Shown here piece by piece: positions 1 to 46,247 of a DNA stretch of 64,000 nt (within the stretch, counting starts at the first letter, position 1; the number at the start of each line of letters is the position of its first letter). The stretch is from positions 2,728,001-2,792,000 of the forward strand of contig JAKZAN010000007.1 of the NCBI GenBank assembly GCA_023053545.1, in the 5' to 3' direction. The stretch is from Lepidurus packardi (Eukaryota; Arthropoda; Branchiopoda; Notostraca; Triopsidae). A program made the translations under genes and the position numbers. The notes beneath the pieces are model-generated. The model searched no databases and was not told the DNA's origin. It saw only the letters and a list, made by a program, of their open reading frames with translations.

Positions 1-550
1 CCACGAAAGACTGTTCCCCCCTTCTCTATTCTTGTTTGTCAGAGACAGCTAAGCTAGAAGGGAGCCTTCATTTCTTTTTTTATTATTTAAGGAAAGCATG
101 AAGTGCTGAATCAATGAAAGAGCGGTCTTAAACTTAAAAGCAGTGGTCATAGTTCATATTTGGTCTATGTTACTCTTTCTCCGTCACTCAGAAAAAGCTA
201 TCAAATACCAAGCCGGAATAGCCCTACGAATTCCGGTATAAGAGCACCATTAGATTGGTTGTGTTTATTATAAATTCATTGTTGGGTCGTTATGCATTCC
301 CAAGGCAAGCTGCGTAGTAACACCTATAACGCCTACGAGTCCCTGCTGATTTGATGAGAAACGCTGGTAGCTTTCGTGCTGAATAGAATACTTATTTCTT
401 CCGAAGAAATCCATTTTATTCTTTTCGAAGTGTGTTCTTCCACCGGGCCGTATTTCCCATAAGGCCAAACTAGGCCATGGCCTAAGGGCGCAGCAGTAAG
501 GGGTGGGGGGAGGGGGGAGGCGCAGAAAGAGAAGGCATAAGCACACATTT

Positions 551-917
551 TTAGTCTTATTTTGAAAAGGCTATATACGTATAATGCTGTATTTTACATT
601 TACATCCACACATATTAAATAAATTGAGAGGTAGATTTACGTTACGACAACGAAATGTAGTACGTCGACGTTGTTGAGCATGTCTACAGCTTGCGCTGCC
701 TTGCTACTGGCGTTTAATTTTGTTTGCTCCAGAGCAATCTTTTCTTACTCCAAATAATCTTACTGCCAAATCTTAGTTCTTCTCTTACTTCCAAAAATAA
801 ACTTACATATTAAACGGAAAATTCTAAATCAACTTTTCAAGTTGATTTAGAAGAGTGGGGGGGGGGGGGGGCAGAGTTGTACTTTGGCCTAGGGGGCAGA
901 ATTGTGTAAGCACGGCA
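551..917. repeat. Dispersed repeat, copy 1
   Basis: This block aligns by eye over its whole length with 59020-59356, inside a VPS13D intron. Shared stretches include TAGTCTTATTTTGAAAAGG at the start, GCTTGCGCTGCCTTGCTACT in the middle and AGCACGGC at the end, with small indels between. This copy has a 15-G run (857-871) that the other copy shows only as GGTGGGGGC. Family unknown; the second copy lies just upstream of a pogo/Tigger transposase remnant, so both may be parts of such an element. Confidence 0.8.
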
Positions 918-1394
918 ATGTTCTTCCAGTATATTTCTTTCGAAAGTAAAGTAACGCAAGAAATCGATTCGGGACCAGGACAGGCCGAACTCGGTGCATT
1001 CCTCATTTTTACTGATCAATGAAAAATAAGAAAGTCGTGAATTAAAAAGACGCCATTCGTATGAAAATTAAACGTTAATGGTAAAAATTTAAGTATTTAC
1101 TGCTACTGATTAATTACAAAGGAATACTTAACATCACATATCCCTTCTTGGTCTGATCATTCGAAACGCATAACCATTTATAACTGTCACTTTGAAATAC
1201 TAGAGTTGTCAGCTATTAAACATGCCGGAACAACGCTTAGAAACCCGTGCACTCGCAATTTCCCTCTGGTCTTATATTTTCATTGTTGAGCAATCGCAAT
1301 GGCTAGGAACTGAGCTTAAGCTGCTGGCTAATCTAACCTAGTCTGAATTCCGGTTGATCGAGCAAGCCCGTGTAATGCTACGAGATTTGGTTTG

Positions 1395-2054
1395 ACTCAA
1401 GTTATTGTTACTGTTACTGTTAAGTCATTGCTATTGTTTTCCGTAAGCCTTGCGTCACAAAGTTAAATAAGAAATGGAAAGCTAATTGCTGGTAAATTTT
1501 CTTCGCTTGTTTTGCTTCTGGAAAGTACAATTTGTCAGCACAGTTTGCTGTAGCAAACACAATTTCCCAAATCAAGCCATCAAATTTTCAGAGCAAGACT
1601 TCTCGAAAGCCCCTTGTGTCTTGTCATATGCGAAAACAATTTATGCCATGAATTTTACTATTTTATTACGAAGTGCACAAGCAACGGAAATTACTTTTCG
1701 TCCACGTTTTTCACGTATAGTGAAAACCGTTTAACATGAAACCGAAGGGACTGGAATAATTTTTCGTTAAAAGGATTTCTGCTAACAGATAAAGATAGAG
1801 TTACAGAGCGTTTGTCTGGACCGGAATTCCATTTTTTGTTAACAGGATTTTCGTGTTTTTCGGTTTTCCCTGTATTTGATAATCTGGATGCTAGTAATTG
1901 ATGATACATAACAGAAAATTTCGTAAGAATTATGTACTACTTAACTTTACTATTAGTGTATTTTTGCATGGAATTACGACCTTTTGCAAAAAACTGTTCC
2001 GAAATTCCCCATGATATCGGCCTAAACCGTTTTAAAGTATAAGGGAGCCTTAGG
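1395..2054. repeat. Diverged interspersed repeat related to 12377-13866
   Basis: Blocks here recur in the same order in the element at 12377-13866. Examples are the AAGCCTTGCGTCACAAA region near 1447, CACAGTTTGCTGTAGCA near 1539, and CCGAAATTCCCCATG near 1998. The right end, AAGGGAGCCTTAG at 2041-2054, resembles the terminus of that element. The left terminus is not clear. This copy is shorter and has no matching inverted repeat at its left end. Confidence 0.6.
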
Positions 2055-2268
2055 TGAAGTACAGTGCAATAGTAATGCTGAAATAGCGTCTGAGGCCAAT
2101 TTGGGGAGTTATTCTCTATATAAATACAATATTCTCTACATCAAGGCTGTCCGTACGTCCGTTAACCGGGGGGGCGGGGGGGGGGGGTCATACTATACTT
2201 TGATAGAATAACATGTAAGATTTCGACTTTTCTGCGTTTCCTGCGATTACACGAAGGTATTTTATTCC

Positions 2269-2299
2269 TTCGCTACACTTTTGACAAAAGTGTAGCGAA
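2269..2299. repeat. 31-nt near-perfect hairpin
   Basis: Two 15-base arms, TTCGCTACACTTTTG and its reverse complement, flank a single central A. The central TTTTGACAAAA matches the terminal bases of the foldback element at 63141-63900, and an arm of that family lies just downstream (2386-2585). It is probably a transposon end rather than a host regulatory site. Confidence 0.7.
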
Positions 2300-2385
2300 C
2301 CTAATACATGTGACGGTGAAAATTTCCAAAAACATTTGTCGAAGTGGTCGGGGGCCGGATAGAAGCCTCTTGGGGGTTGGATCCT

Positions 2386-2585
2386 AACCTAAGCTAATCT
2401 AACTTAAACTAACCTAATTCACTTCCAATCCAACTACCAATTTTGAACTCGAGTGAGACCTTTCTGTTATTCTTTATCCGGAGAATCGTTTGCAACAATA
2501 TGACACACGAAGTGTCAGTTTTACCTCCGGGTTTTCGAACGGGAGAACCTGCTGTGAAGTGTATATGACCGCGCATTGCCTCTAC
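2386..2585 (+). repeat. Solo arm of the TTAGG-armed foldback family
   Basis: It aligns with the right arm of the foldback at 63141-63900: first degenerate TAACCTAAGC units, then a match to CCAACTACCAATTTT, GCAACAATATGA and GGAGAACCTG. The partner arm was not found nearby, so this looks like a partial copy. Confidence 0.7.
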
Positions 2586-3285
2586 GCAGAAAACAGCAAG
2601 CTGGGTAACTTTATAACCACGTACTCAATTTGTACGAAAGTTATCTTAAAAAGATACACTCAAAATAATATCTGAGACATGTTCCAAATTGGTATGTATT
2701 GCTTCTTTCCGCGCAGTTGAAATATTAATTTGCATTTTTCAAATTAGTGAAGGCAAAAAACACACCAAATAATAACTGCCATACCGTCCGTATTTATATT
2801 AGCTGCATTACTGTCAAGAAGTTGTGTGAAAAAACTTCGTACTTTTTATGTAAGGTTGCTTCTGCCTTCTGTAATTTATCGTATTACGGAATGCTATGCT
2901 ATTTGGGAGCCTTAAAAGGTTCTGGTAGCCCTAAAGTAGGCAGTAGCATCAGTATCTTGTAGTAATATAGAATGAAGCGTAGCACTTTTAAGAGGCCTAG
3001 TCAGGATGTCAATCTGTAAGGCGATTCAAGGCGAGTGTCACTCAAAAAGATGTATGGATCAGAGATTATAGGAATGCTAAATCCATTCCTAGAATCCGTT
3101 TTTACCCCGAAAGATTGAGAAATTTGGATTTGGCGTATACAAAGTCGAGAGCTGTAATAAACGTATCGTGTATGTCAACAGTTAAGGGAAAAAGTACCTG
3201 GGATTGGGACCAAAAGAAAACGTCAGCTTTTTGCTACGAAACAAAACAAAGCAAATAAACCATTTTGCATTTTTGTGCTTTGCAG

Positions 3286-37516
<34,231 letters not shown>

Positions 37517-37537
37517 GTCTACGAAGAGAGAGGGAAA

Positions 37538-37549
37538 AATAAAAATAAA
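37538..37549 (+). other. unc-13: Polyadenylation signals of unc-13
   Basis: Two back-to-back AATAAA hexamers (37538-37543 and 37544-37549) lie 22-33 bases after the UNC-13 stop, which would give a very short 3' UTR. Confidence 0.6.
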
Positions 37550-37986
37550 TACAAAGCAAGCAAGCAAAAAGTGTCGTCGTCATCACACGCCAAGTCTTCC
37601 CCTTCGTTTGTACTATTCTAAAAAAAAGTTTAAAATTCTTGTTTTAACTTTGCTGAAAATGGCAGAGTTTCAGTCAGTCCACCATTTTCTCCCACATTGC
37701 GTGCCTTTTTCACTTTGGACATATAATTCCAAGCCCAAAACACACACATACACACACACATACATATTCCACATACGTCAAGACATCTTGGGACTTGTTC
37801 ACAATATCTGTACGGCACTTTCTAGGACCAAATACTAAACAAAGAAACAAGGACTTCCTAAGAAACAAACCCCTTGCATCCGTAACCCCATCTAGCTTCC
37901 ACAACAGCACTGCAAAGTACCTGGGGGATAGCCTCCATGTATTGTACACACCTCAACGCCGAGCTGGTAAAGAGCAAGTCCCAACG

Positions 37987-38388
37987 ATGGATTTAAAAAT
38001 GCAGAATGTCTGTCTAGTGCAGAAATGGAAGCGGAAGAATCGAAAAAGTACTTTTCTATTCCCGCGACCTTCTCTTTCAAGATCAATATCACGTGGTTTT
38101 CCATCATATCAGCATGCTGTCATTAGTTGTGGTGCGCTGTACATTCCTTGGCTTTGTATCGTTATGGTTTATGAACGGAGAGAGAGAGAGCATGAAGCAG
38201 GGTCGCTTCTTTGCACAAAAGTTGTTGTGTTCTTCACCTATCCTACATTCATGAGCACTCGTAGACGCAGAAATGAAAAAATGATCCCCAGGAAGAAATG
38301 CTACAAACAACCGGAATTACGGCTAGTCAGCGAGAAAAAAACGTCTTACCTTTCAGTCAATTTTATCGTCCTTCTCTCTCTCCCTTAG
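37987..38388 (+). CDS. Unrecognised basic open frame (133 codons)
   Basis: From ATG 37987 the frame runs to TAG at 38386-38388; it is open without a Met back to 37795. The product is Lys/Arg-rich (VQKWKRKNRKSTFLF; STRRRRNEKMIPRKK) with a hydrophobic middle (HAVISCGALYIPWLCIVMVY). I recognise no family. Its place between two convergent 3' ends makes UTR or chance likely, but the length is above what AT-rich noncoding DNA usually gives. Confidence 0.2.
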   Translation: MDLKMQNVCLVQKWKRKNRKSTFLFPRPSLSRSISRGFPSYQHAVISCGALYIPWLCIVMVYERREREHEAGSLLCTKVVVFFTYPTFMSTRRRRNEKMIPRKKCYKQPELRLVSEKKTSYLSVNFIVLLSLP

Positions 38389-38469
38389 TAAAAAAAAAAA
38401 AAACTAAAACATTAGTCAAAAACTTGACCCCCGATCATCGTGATACTGTATAAATCTTGAAAAGGAACT

Positions 38470-38475
38470 TTTATT
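38470..38475 (-). other. Candidate polyadenylation signal of the JAK gene
   Basis: TTTATT on the + strand is AATAAA on the minus strand, about 257 bases past the JAK stop. I saw no closer hexamer. Confidence 0.4.
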
Positions 38476-38731
38476 CTTATCCTTGTTACTTTGCATGCCT
38501 GTGTACAGTCCGACATGGTGAATGCGCGTGGTAGAATGTGGCATTTAATTCTTCATTTCCTTGTTTTTGTGTTACGTACAATTGCTTCTTGCGTGGAAAA
38601 AAACATCATCTTTCCATTTTCATTTTCTTGTTGACGTTTCCAGCCGTTCTGGTTCTTGGTCTTCTCCCAATACAAACTCATTTACAAAAGTTAAATCAAC
38701 AGCCAAGTTTATATTGCTATTTCATTTGCGC

Positions 38732-41700
38732 TTAAAATTGGCTTTCCAGGACACTAATCTTGCCCAGCAATTCGGAAAAGCAGGGGCGTTGCTGCGGATC
38801 TAGCGTCCAACAAGGTCGCATCAGTTCCCGGTAGATGAGCTGGGGACACTCGTCCGGACAACTTAGCCTCTGACCGCGCTGTAAAGCGGCGAGGAAGTCG
38901 GTTTGATCCACAGAAAACTTCGGGGCTTGACCACGGGAAAACATCTCGTACAACGCCACACCATAGGACCAAACGTCCGACTGGACTGAAAACTTGCCAT
39001 GCTCGATACTTTCTGGCGCGTACCTTCAGAAAAAATTTGAAAATTAATTCTTGGTTCTTATAACATGGTAGACTACAAGAACCAATTGAACTTACAATCT
39101 CAATGTAATTAGTAATAGTTTATCTCGTTGTAATTTAAAATCACATTGAGGTTTTCATTGAATATTGATTTTCATTGATTTTCTTTTTTTATTTTCTTAC
39201 GCAAGGCTTCGACAAACAATAACAAACATCAGTGCCATCTGTGACTGTTTCGCATCAATAAGCTTAGGTATACTGGTGTCTTAAAGAGATAATGGGCTAT
39301 CTTACCATGCCATGGGCAATCCACGCGTCTTGGTTTTCACCCGATAGTAGCCATGGCTTCCGACGTGTTGTGCTAAACCAAAATCCGAGATTTTGACCTG
39401 ATCTTCGGAAGCTACCAATATATTCCGCGCAGCCAGATCTCGATGGACAATTTCATTCTGTCCCAAATAGACCATTCCCTACGTGGAGCAAAACAAGCAA
39501 CCAACAGAAAAAGGCACAGTTTAATTAGCAAATCCTGAAAGCGAATTGCGTGGACTTTTACTTCCGCGACGTCAGCAGCGAATTTGAGCAATTGACGATT
39601 CGTGATCTTCTCCTTTTCCGCCTTCAAGAACAGACTCAAAGAGCCCAGTGGCATGTACTCCATGACGAGAAGGATATCTGGGTAGTCTACCACGCCCTTA
39701 ATTTCCACGACACTCCGATGCCGGAGCGTCTTCATGATGTTAATCTCGCGCAGTAGATCTTCAACCGCGCTCGAGTCGTTGGAATGCACTTTTCGGACTC
39801 GCTTCACCGCCACCGTTTCTTCAACGCCGCTGCATTGTGTCAATACTCCCATCCAGACTTCCCCGAAGTTGCCCTAATGGAAAGCACCCATAAAAAACAT
39901 TAAAAAACTATGAACAAAATGTGCAGCGAAAAAAAAAAGTTAAGATCAGGTTTTGTTACTTGTCCTATCCGCTGTCCCAGTTGAACTTGACATTGGTCCA
40001 GTGCAAACGTATCGGAGCTCATACTGGAGCTCACACTCAACGCATCTAGCGAGGTTGCGGAGGCTGAAGGGCGCAACGTTACTCCAGACAGCAAACAATC
40101 CAGTGAGGAGCTTCCCAAAACGTTCTAAGACAAGACAAAGTTACGATTTTCGAAGAAAGCAAATTAATCGGGTCAAATTTTATACTTGGTTGCAGACCCC
40201 TTGATCATGGACCCAAGAGCTCCCCGGCTTGAACGGAGGAAGCGCAAGGGATTCGCTCGAAAAGTGGATCAAATCCGACCCAGTGCTTCGCTTCTGGACG
40301 GGATTCAGAAAATCCGTTTCCAACCCAGAACTGGTCTCCAAAGATGTTAATGCTGGACGCGTAAACAAACAGAAACAAACGAAAAGTAGTAGGAAATAAA
40401 TCAACAAAGGAAAATAATTGAAAAAATAGTAATCATTATTATTTACTTGTGCCAGTAGCGGATTGACTGAGATCATCAATCAAGGTACTCGTGTCTTCCT
40501 CGAAGGAGTCTACCGTCGAATAGGTATGTTTTCTTCTGGAGTTGAATACTTAAGTATAGAAAACAAGAAATAAAACCAAATTGTAAAAACTGTTGAGCTC
40601 GTCTTTACCTTCGCAGAGAATCTGGTTAATATCACGCATAATAGCTTGAGCTCGCTTCCGCTGATGAGCATCTTCAATCCAACAATCGCGCATTACCACG
40701 TACACTTCTCTAGAACAATTTGCTGGCTGCAGAAGAACGAAACCTGTAGGTGAAATACCATTTGCATTCCGTTAAATCCCTTCCAAGCTCAGAAATGGAA
40801 ACAACCAAAAAAAAGTTTTACGGCAGTGTAGCTCAAGTAGTTGTTCTTTTTCTGCCAACAGATGGCACTGAAGTCAACTCTATTTCAGGACAATTATGCA
40901 ATTGAAGCAAAACTTGAAACATAAATTTAAAAGAAACGTAACGATACAATTGAAAAATTATTTTTGAAAATATCTTAAAAACGCTCCGTCAAAAGATTAA
41001 AATATTGTATTTATTTAAAATATTCATAACTTGAATAAGTTTAAATAAATCTCATATTTAAATCTTTGACGCAGCGTTTTAAGACATAAAAAAAATCCAT
41101 TATATCGCTGAATTCTTTGAAATTTCTGTTTGAATTCGCGTAATTCTCATGATAAATATCATGCGTAAATATCAACTACTTGAACTACTGCGTGGCCTTA
41201 AGGGAGTATAACAAAAAGTCTACATTTTAGTATTGTTTGATTCAACCATGCACCAAATAATAACTACGTTACAAAAAAAAATATAACAATAAAATAAAAA
41301 TATTATAAAAAGTGCCATTAAGAACACAATGGAATTATTATGGTGCCTTATTCCCCTGAAATTACTCGTAGTTGAAGGCATAGTTGGTTTCCGTCCATAA
41401 GCAAAAATCTCCCACAGGGTCGTACCAAAGGCCCATACGTCCGCCGCTTGAGATCTTTGTGCTAGTCGTGGATTCGTGTGGAATTCCACAGGAATCCAGG
41501 GTAATCTGAAAGGATATATTATCTTAAAACCTTCTATAACATTTCTTTCTTTCTTTTTTACTCGTCTTGACCCTCACTGGATAATCCAGGGTCGCCCAGC
41601 TTGACTCTGAACTTGTCATCGCTGTAAGTCTCTACTAAAACATTACGACACCGAATATTGCCGTGAACAAAACCGTTTTCTTCCTAGAAAAATCCCCCCA

Positions 41701-43895
41701 GAAAACGGTGGTAATGACACCTAATTTGTTACTAGGAAGCTTACCAAGTACCACAAAGCTTTGGCGAGGTATGTGGCAGCTTCCACAAGCTCCACCTCTT
41801 GCATCGTGGCTTGATGTTCCACTAGGAAACGATCTAAGGGTCCCCAGGGCAAATCTTCCATGATTAACGACACAGGCTGCTTCAAAAGAATGCCATATTG
41901 GATGACTATGCATTCGGAGGTCCAATAAATGGATCGGTTCATCACCTCGATAAAATCCTGATAACAAACAGACGGAACCAATCAGCATCACGTGGTCGTA
42001 TTAGAAGCAATACACAAGAACAGGGTTATTCTCTAATTATTACTTGACAGCGCTCATGATATAACTCGGGCTTTAGGAACTTTCGAACTACTGGCACTCT
42101 GGTTTTACCATCTTTCTCCCAAACGTGCCGCTGGACTAGAGTGAGCCGTCCCTTCATTAACTCGACGTCGGGTCTGTTATAGACCAGCAAAGATCTGGCG
42201 GAAATACAAAGTGGTGTTGGGCGACCACTTCCATCAGGGCCAGTACCCTGCCCTTTCTGACGGCGACATAAAAGCAACCCGGATTTGTCTGAAAGTAGCG
42301 AAAAAATCGTTCCATTAGCGGACGAAAACAGTTTAAATCAAGTACTCGGAACGAAACAAGTATTTTGGTACCGTATTCGGAAGGTACAAGGCACTCGATT
42401 AGCTTGAACTCAAGCACTTCGTCTTTCACATGAGCAACCAACTCGGATAAGGACGTAAACCGCTGGCTTGCGCCTTGAAATCCTACCTGAGCCTTGTCGT
42501 CCGAGTCAATGGTTAACGTGAGCGGCCGCTCGCTAGATTGGGGAAAAAACGTTATTCCATTTCATTCTAAAAACCATTTGAATCACACAAACCAGTCTTG
42601 TTAGGTAAAAAAAAAAGTTAATAAAAAACTATAACAATACCTGCCTTCGACGCAGACGTCTAAGTGATACAGATTATAGTCACACTCGCTCTCGCGTAGG
42701 ACGTAGCAGCCTGGTTTGTTATTTCGTTTTTCTCGAAGCTTTTGGTACGCAAAATCGGCCCTGCACAAAGCAAAATAAGACTGTTTTAACATAAAAGGCT
42801 ATCGTGTTGTATAAAAATAAAATCTCTACCCCACAGGACCGTGGCACTTGATGGCCAGGAGTCGAGTCACAGACGGAGTAGGCATTTCGCCACACAAGTC
42901 GAAAGTCCACTTCTCCATCAAGCGGTAATAACCATTGAGGCAGCTAACAAAACTCTGCAGTGTGTCTGGAGAACTAATACTTAAGTAGATGGGGATCCCA
43001 TTTTTCCGAGCAATTTCTACGCGCCCGTCTCCGCTCATGGAAATGAAACACAAGTCTTCAATGGAGCATAGTTGCACTAGTCTCTATAAAAACAAATCAA
43101 AAAGAAAAGAAAAATTATGAAACGGATTCATAGGATTGCAATGCGAAATGAATCACTACGCCTTACAGCTTTGGTAAGTCGAAGGGAGAGCCCAGGATGT
43201 TCCCCATGGAAAGGATGAACGACTGCTTGTGCTTCAATTGATCGGCCTTGGTCGTCCCATAAGACTGAATAACGTTCTTGCAGGTAATCCGGCGCAACTT
43301 TGAAAACGCGCTTGAGGTACTCATTTTTGACAAACCAGACTTTGGAAGGAGGATTGCTCTCGATTTCCTTCCAATTTTTGCGAATGGGGTTTTTGTCAAA
43401 GATACTTCGTTGCACTTCTTTAGGCAAGAACTTCTTGTAGTCGCCTAGGATCGCTTCTTTGGTCACTGCCTTGTTTTCGAGTAGGTAGCGGTACATGTCC
43501 GCTGTCCCGAGACCGAAGGCGGCCTTTAAGTTGGTATTAAGAGCTTCGATGCGGCCGCGAATAAAGTCGTGGCGCGTTTGGGCAAAATAGTAATTGAAAG
43601 CCGCCTCATCTCGTTGAAGAAGCTGTTCAGGAGTAGCCGGGTGGAAGCGTAGACGAAAGCAATAAGCACCAGAAGGAGCTTGACTGCTAATTTCGTGATG
43701 TGGACTGAGCCAAAGTTGTGAGCTTTTCAACCTAAGGGCGAACAGATGACGGGCCACAGGTTTGATTTGTAGCACATGCTTGCAGCAATAGAGGCAGACG
43801 TCTTCAGCGGTCTTGGTAGTTGCATTTATCGTTACAGTTACCTCATTCTGTCCCAAAACGGATACCACAATTGTAAATAGTCGGGACGGATCCAT
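38732..43895 (-). CDS. JAK: Janus kinase (hopscotch/JAK family), complete
   Basis: A receptor-bound tyrosine kinase that phosphorylates STATs. Exons 5'-3': 43895-43167, 43083-42830, 42760-42641, 42532-42372, 42288-42044, 41957-41745, 41683-41562, 41505-41366, 40743-40609, 40548-40447, 40352-40186, 40124-39960, 39873-39562, 39478-39306, 39023-38732. They sum to exactly 1,109 codons plus stop, normal for a JAK. Domains: FERM (about 1-330; [16 protein letters not shown]); SH2-like (about 335-430; [19 protein letters not shown], the Arg kept); pseudokinase (about 460-720), with no clear glycine loop, HGN for HRD ([12 protein letters not shown]) and DPG for DFG; active kinase (about 845-1105), with [31 protein letters not shown] and the tandem activation tyrosines GYYRV. 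The start MDPSRLF has a good context (CAGATGG). A long Ser-rich linker (about 705-845) separates the kinase domains. Confidence 0.95.
40823..41197. repeat. Hairpin (foldback) element in a JAK intron
   Basis: The outer ends GTAGCTCAAGTAGTTG and CAACTACTTGAACTAC are inverted copies. A second, longer inverted pair lies inside: 40974-41019 against 41040-41083 (about 45 nt each, 20-nt loop), sharing CTTAAAA-CGCT-CGTCAAA and ATTTATTTAAA. The whole 375-bp block could fold into one long stem. It fills most of the 622-bp intron 40744-41365 inside the pseudokinase coding region. No frame inside. Confidence 0.75.
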
Positions 43896-44798
43896 CTGAC
43901 TTGGCTGAAATATGATGTCTTGATATTAAGTAAATACTTCCTGAGATTCAGAACAAGGCTTGCTTCGTTTCGTAAGCCTTCTGAATCGTTAAATCCATGT
44001 TTTATGAAACCTTAAGCTTAATTGAAGAAAATTCCCAATACGATCAATCGCAGACTTGATAATCAGGTTTACAGACGAAATTACGCCGTGTTAATACGCA
44101 CACCGTGATGTACGGTACGTAAATATGCCTAATGATAAAGTGTCGTATCGTCCACCAAAGGGTTCCACTAATAATTTGCAAAGAAAAACTTTTTGTGAGT
44201 TTAATTAACAAAGTTGAAGGCATGTACTGTAATGTTATTGTTTTGAATATGGGTTGTGGATAAAAGGCAAAATGCGAAATGCTAAGATACGAAAGGAACA
44301 GCGAAACAACTCTCTAATTGGTTGACGATATTTGACTCAAAACAGCCGTTTCGAGTTTAGCTGACAGAATAAATGGGTTGTTTTAGGCCAATACCAGATT
44401 GCTAGACATTAAAGAGTGTTTTATTTGCCTTTAAATCTCTATAAATAGCGAATTTATAGGTTCAATTCTTTAAAAGACTTTCATGTTTTATGTTAAATTT
44501 AAATTAGGTTAAGTTAACTTAGATTCGAATGCGACTAGAAATTTGCTACAAAATGTCTTGTGTTTTTAAATACTATTTAAAAACCTATCATACTATTTTT
44601 CTCAAGTTACAGTTTCGCATTCTTTCAAATTTTCAAATTTCAAATCTCTCTTCTCAGGACTTTTCGCGCTTTACCATCTCGTATTTTGCGTCTTTTCGCC
44701 ACCCACACCCTTACGCGAAATTGGGTTCGACTTGCGACTTAAGTGCCACCTAAGGACAACATGCCACAGTGAACAAGATAAACAGTTTATCAACAAAA
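43896..44798. other. Divergent promoter region of JAK (-) and PPP6C (+)
   Basis: About 900 bp between the two start codons, AT-rich and without a frame I can support. TATAAATAG at 44440-44448 could be a TATA box for PPP6C, but it is about 355 bp from the ATG and such strings are common in AT-rich DNA. Confidence 0.45.
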
Positions 44799-46247
44799 AT
44801 GGCGGATGTAGATCGATGGATTGAAATAGCCAAAAATTGTAAATATTTACCCGAAAATGATTTAAAAGTGAGTTATAGTTATGTCAAGAATTATTTCAAG
44901 AATGTATTTACTATTTTCTAAAGGTTTCAAGTGCATAGAAGGCCACTCTTTGGCTTTTCGTTACACAAGTTGGATTGTTACTTTTTCTAATTCTGTCTGT
45001 TTTTGCTTTACTTTAGAAACTGTGCGAACTTGTTTGTGACTTGCTTTTAGAAGAGTCCAACATTCAACCGGTGTCTTCCCCAGTTACTGTTTGCGGTGAC
45101 ATCCATGGCCAGGTAACCTTGATATGTGCTATTTGCCCTGGAAACACCATATGAACGTAAATAAAGTTGCGTCTTATTCTCTTAGTTTTACGATTTGGAA
45201 GAGCTGTTTCGAACAGGCGGACAAGTCCCCGATACCAACTATATTTTTATGGGCGATTTCGTAGACAGAGGATATTACAGCCTAGAAACTCTCACAAGGC
45301 TACTTACCCTGAAAGCCAAGTGGCCCGATCGCATTACATTACTCCGAGGCAACCACGAATCAAGACAAATCACCCAAGTCTATGGCTTTTATGGTAAATT
45401 TTCTTTTCCTACTTCTTTATACTCTATAGTGTATACGGGTAGCCTATTACAATAACGTACGACTGCCTTTTCCCTCCTAGATGAGTGCCAAAACAAGTAT
45501 GGCAATGCCAACGCATGGCGATACTGTTGTCAACTCTTTGATCTTTTAACCATTGCCGCTGTGAGTTATCCTATCCGCTTTTTTTCTAGTAATTCGTAGT
45601 AACTCCTTTTTAATACTTTCGACATAGTGCATCGATGGACAGGTATTGTGCGTTCACGGTGGTCTTTCGCCTGCGATTCGCTCCTTGGACCAAATTCGTA
45701 CCATTGACAGGAACCAGGAAATTCCACACAAAGGTTTGAAACGCTTTAAACCTAGCTGCGTTCTACTTTCAAGTCTTGTTCGGACTTTTTGTTATTTTTG
45801 TGTTCCAATTTGGCGGGGAATTTAGGAGCGTTTTGCGATTTGGTCTGGTCAGATCCCGAGGACATTGAATCGTGGACTGTGAGTCCGCGAGGCGCTGGCT
45901 GGCTCTTTGGGGCCAAAGTCACCCATGAGTTTATGCATATGAACAACTTGGAATTGATTTGTCGAGCCCATCAACTCGTTCACGAAGGTAAAATACTTTG
46001 CCCTTAAAACGTTCCCTGAACACGCTAAGAAATGTAATAAAATTTCCATTGGCTAGGCTACAAATACATGTTTGACGATAAACTGGTGACGGTATGGTCC
46101 GCACCCAATTATTGTTATCGTTGTGGCAATATCGCTTCAATCCTGGCTTTTACGGATGCGCACAATCGTGAAGCCAAACTTTTTCATGCCGTACCCGATG
46201 CAGAGCGCGTCATTCCACCGCATACCACCACCCCCTATTTTTTATAA
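44799..46247 (+). CDS. PPP6C: Serine/threonine protein phosphatase 6 catalytic subunit
   Basis: The metal-dependent catalytic subunit of PP6 (PpV in Drosophila, Sit4 in yeast), which with SAPS and ankyrin subunits acts in mitosis, DNA repair and signalling. Exons 44799-44867, 45017-45112, 45186-45393, 45481-45560, 45628-45733, 45826-45987 and 46057-46247 give 303 codons, close to the 305 of human PPP6C. Signature motifs are intact: [45 protein letters not shown], and the C-terminal TTPYFL that is methylated in this phosphatase group. [15 protein letters not shown] and [14 protein letters not shown] match PP6 rather than PP2A or PP4. The start ATG 44799 has an A at -3 and G at +4. Confidence 0.97.

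Larger units (their letters stand above)
1..3285. other. 5' flank or intron of unc-13, repeat-rich, no coding exon seen
   Basis: No reading frame here looks like a conserved exon. The first recognisable unc-13 exon (3286) begins with the last base of a split codon, so at least one coding exon lies upstream of it; I could not find it here and infer it is left of the window. The stretch holds interspersed repeats (551-917, about 1395-2054, 2386-2585), a hairpin at 2269-2299, and G runs at 857-871 and 2176-2187. Confidence 0.6.
37517..38731. other. Convergent spacer between unc-13 and JAK
   Basis: It holds the unc-13 polyadenylation signals, a candidate JAK polyadenylation signal at 38470-38475 and an unexplained open frame (37987-38388). 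A short CA-rich run lies near 37740. Confidence 0.7.
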
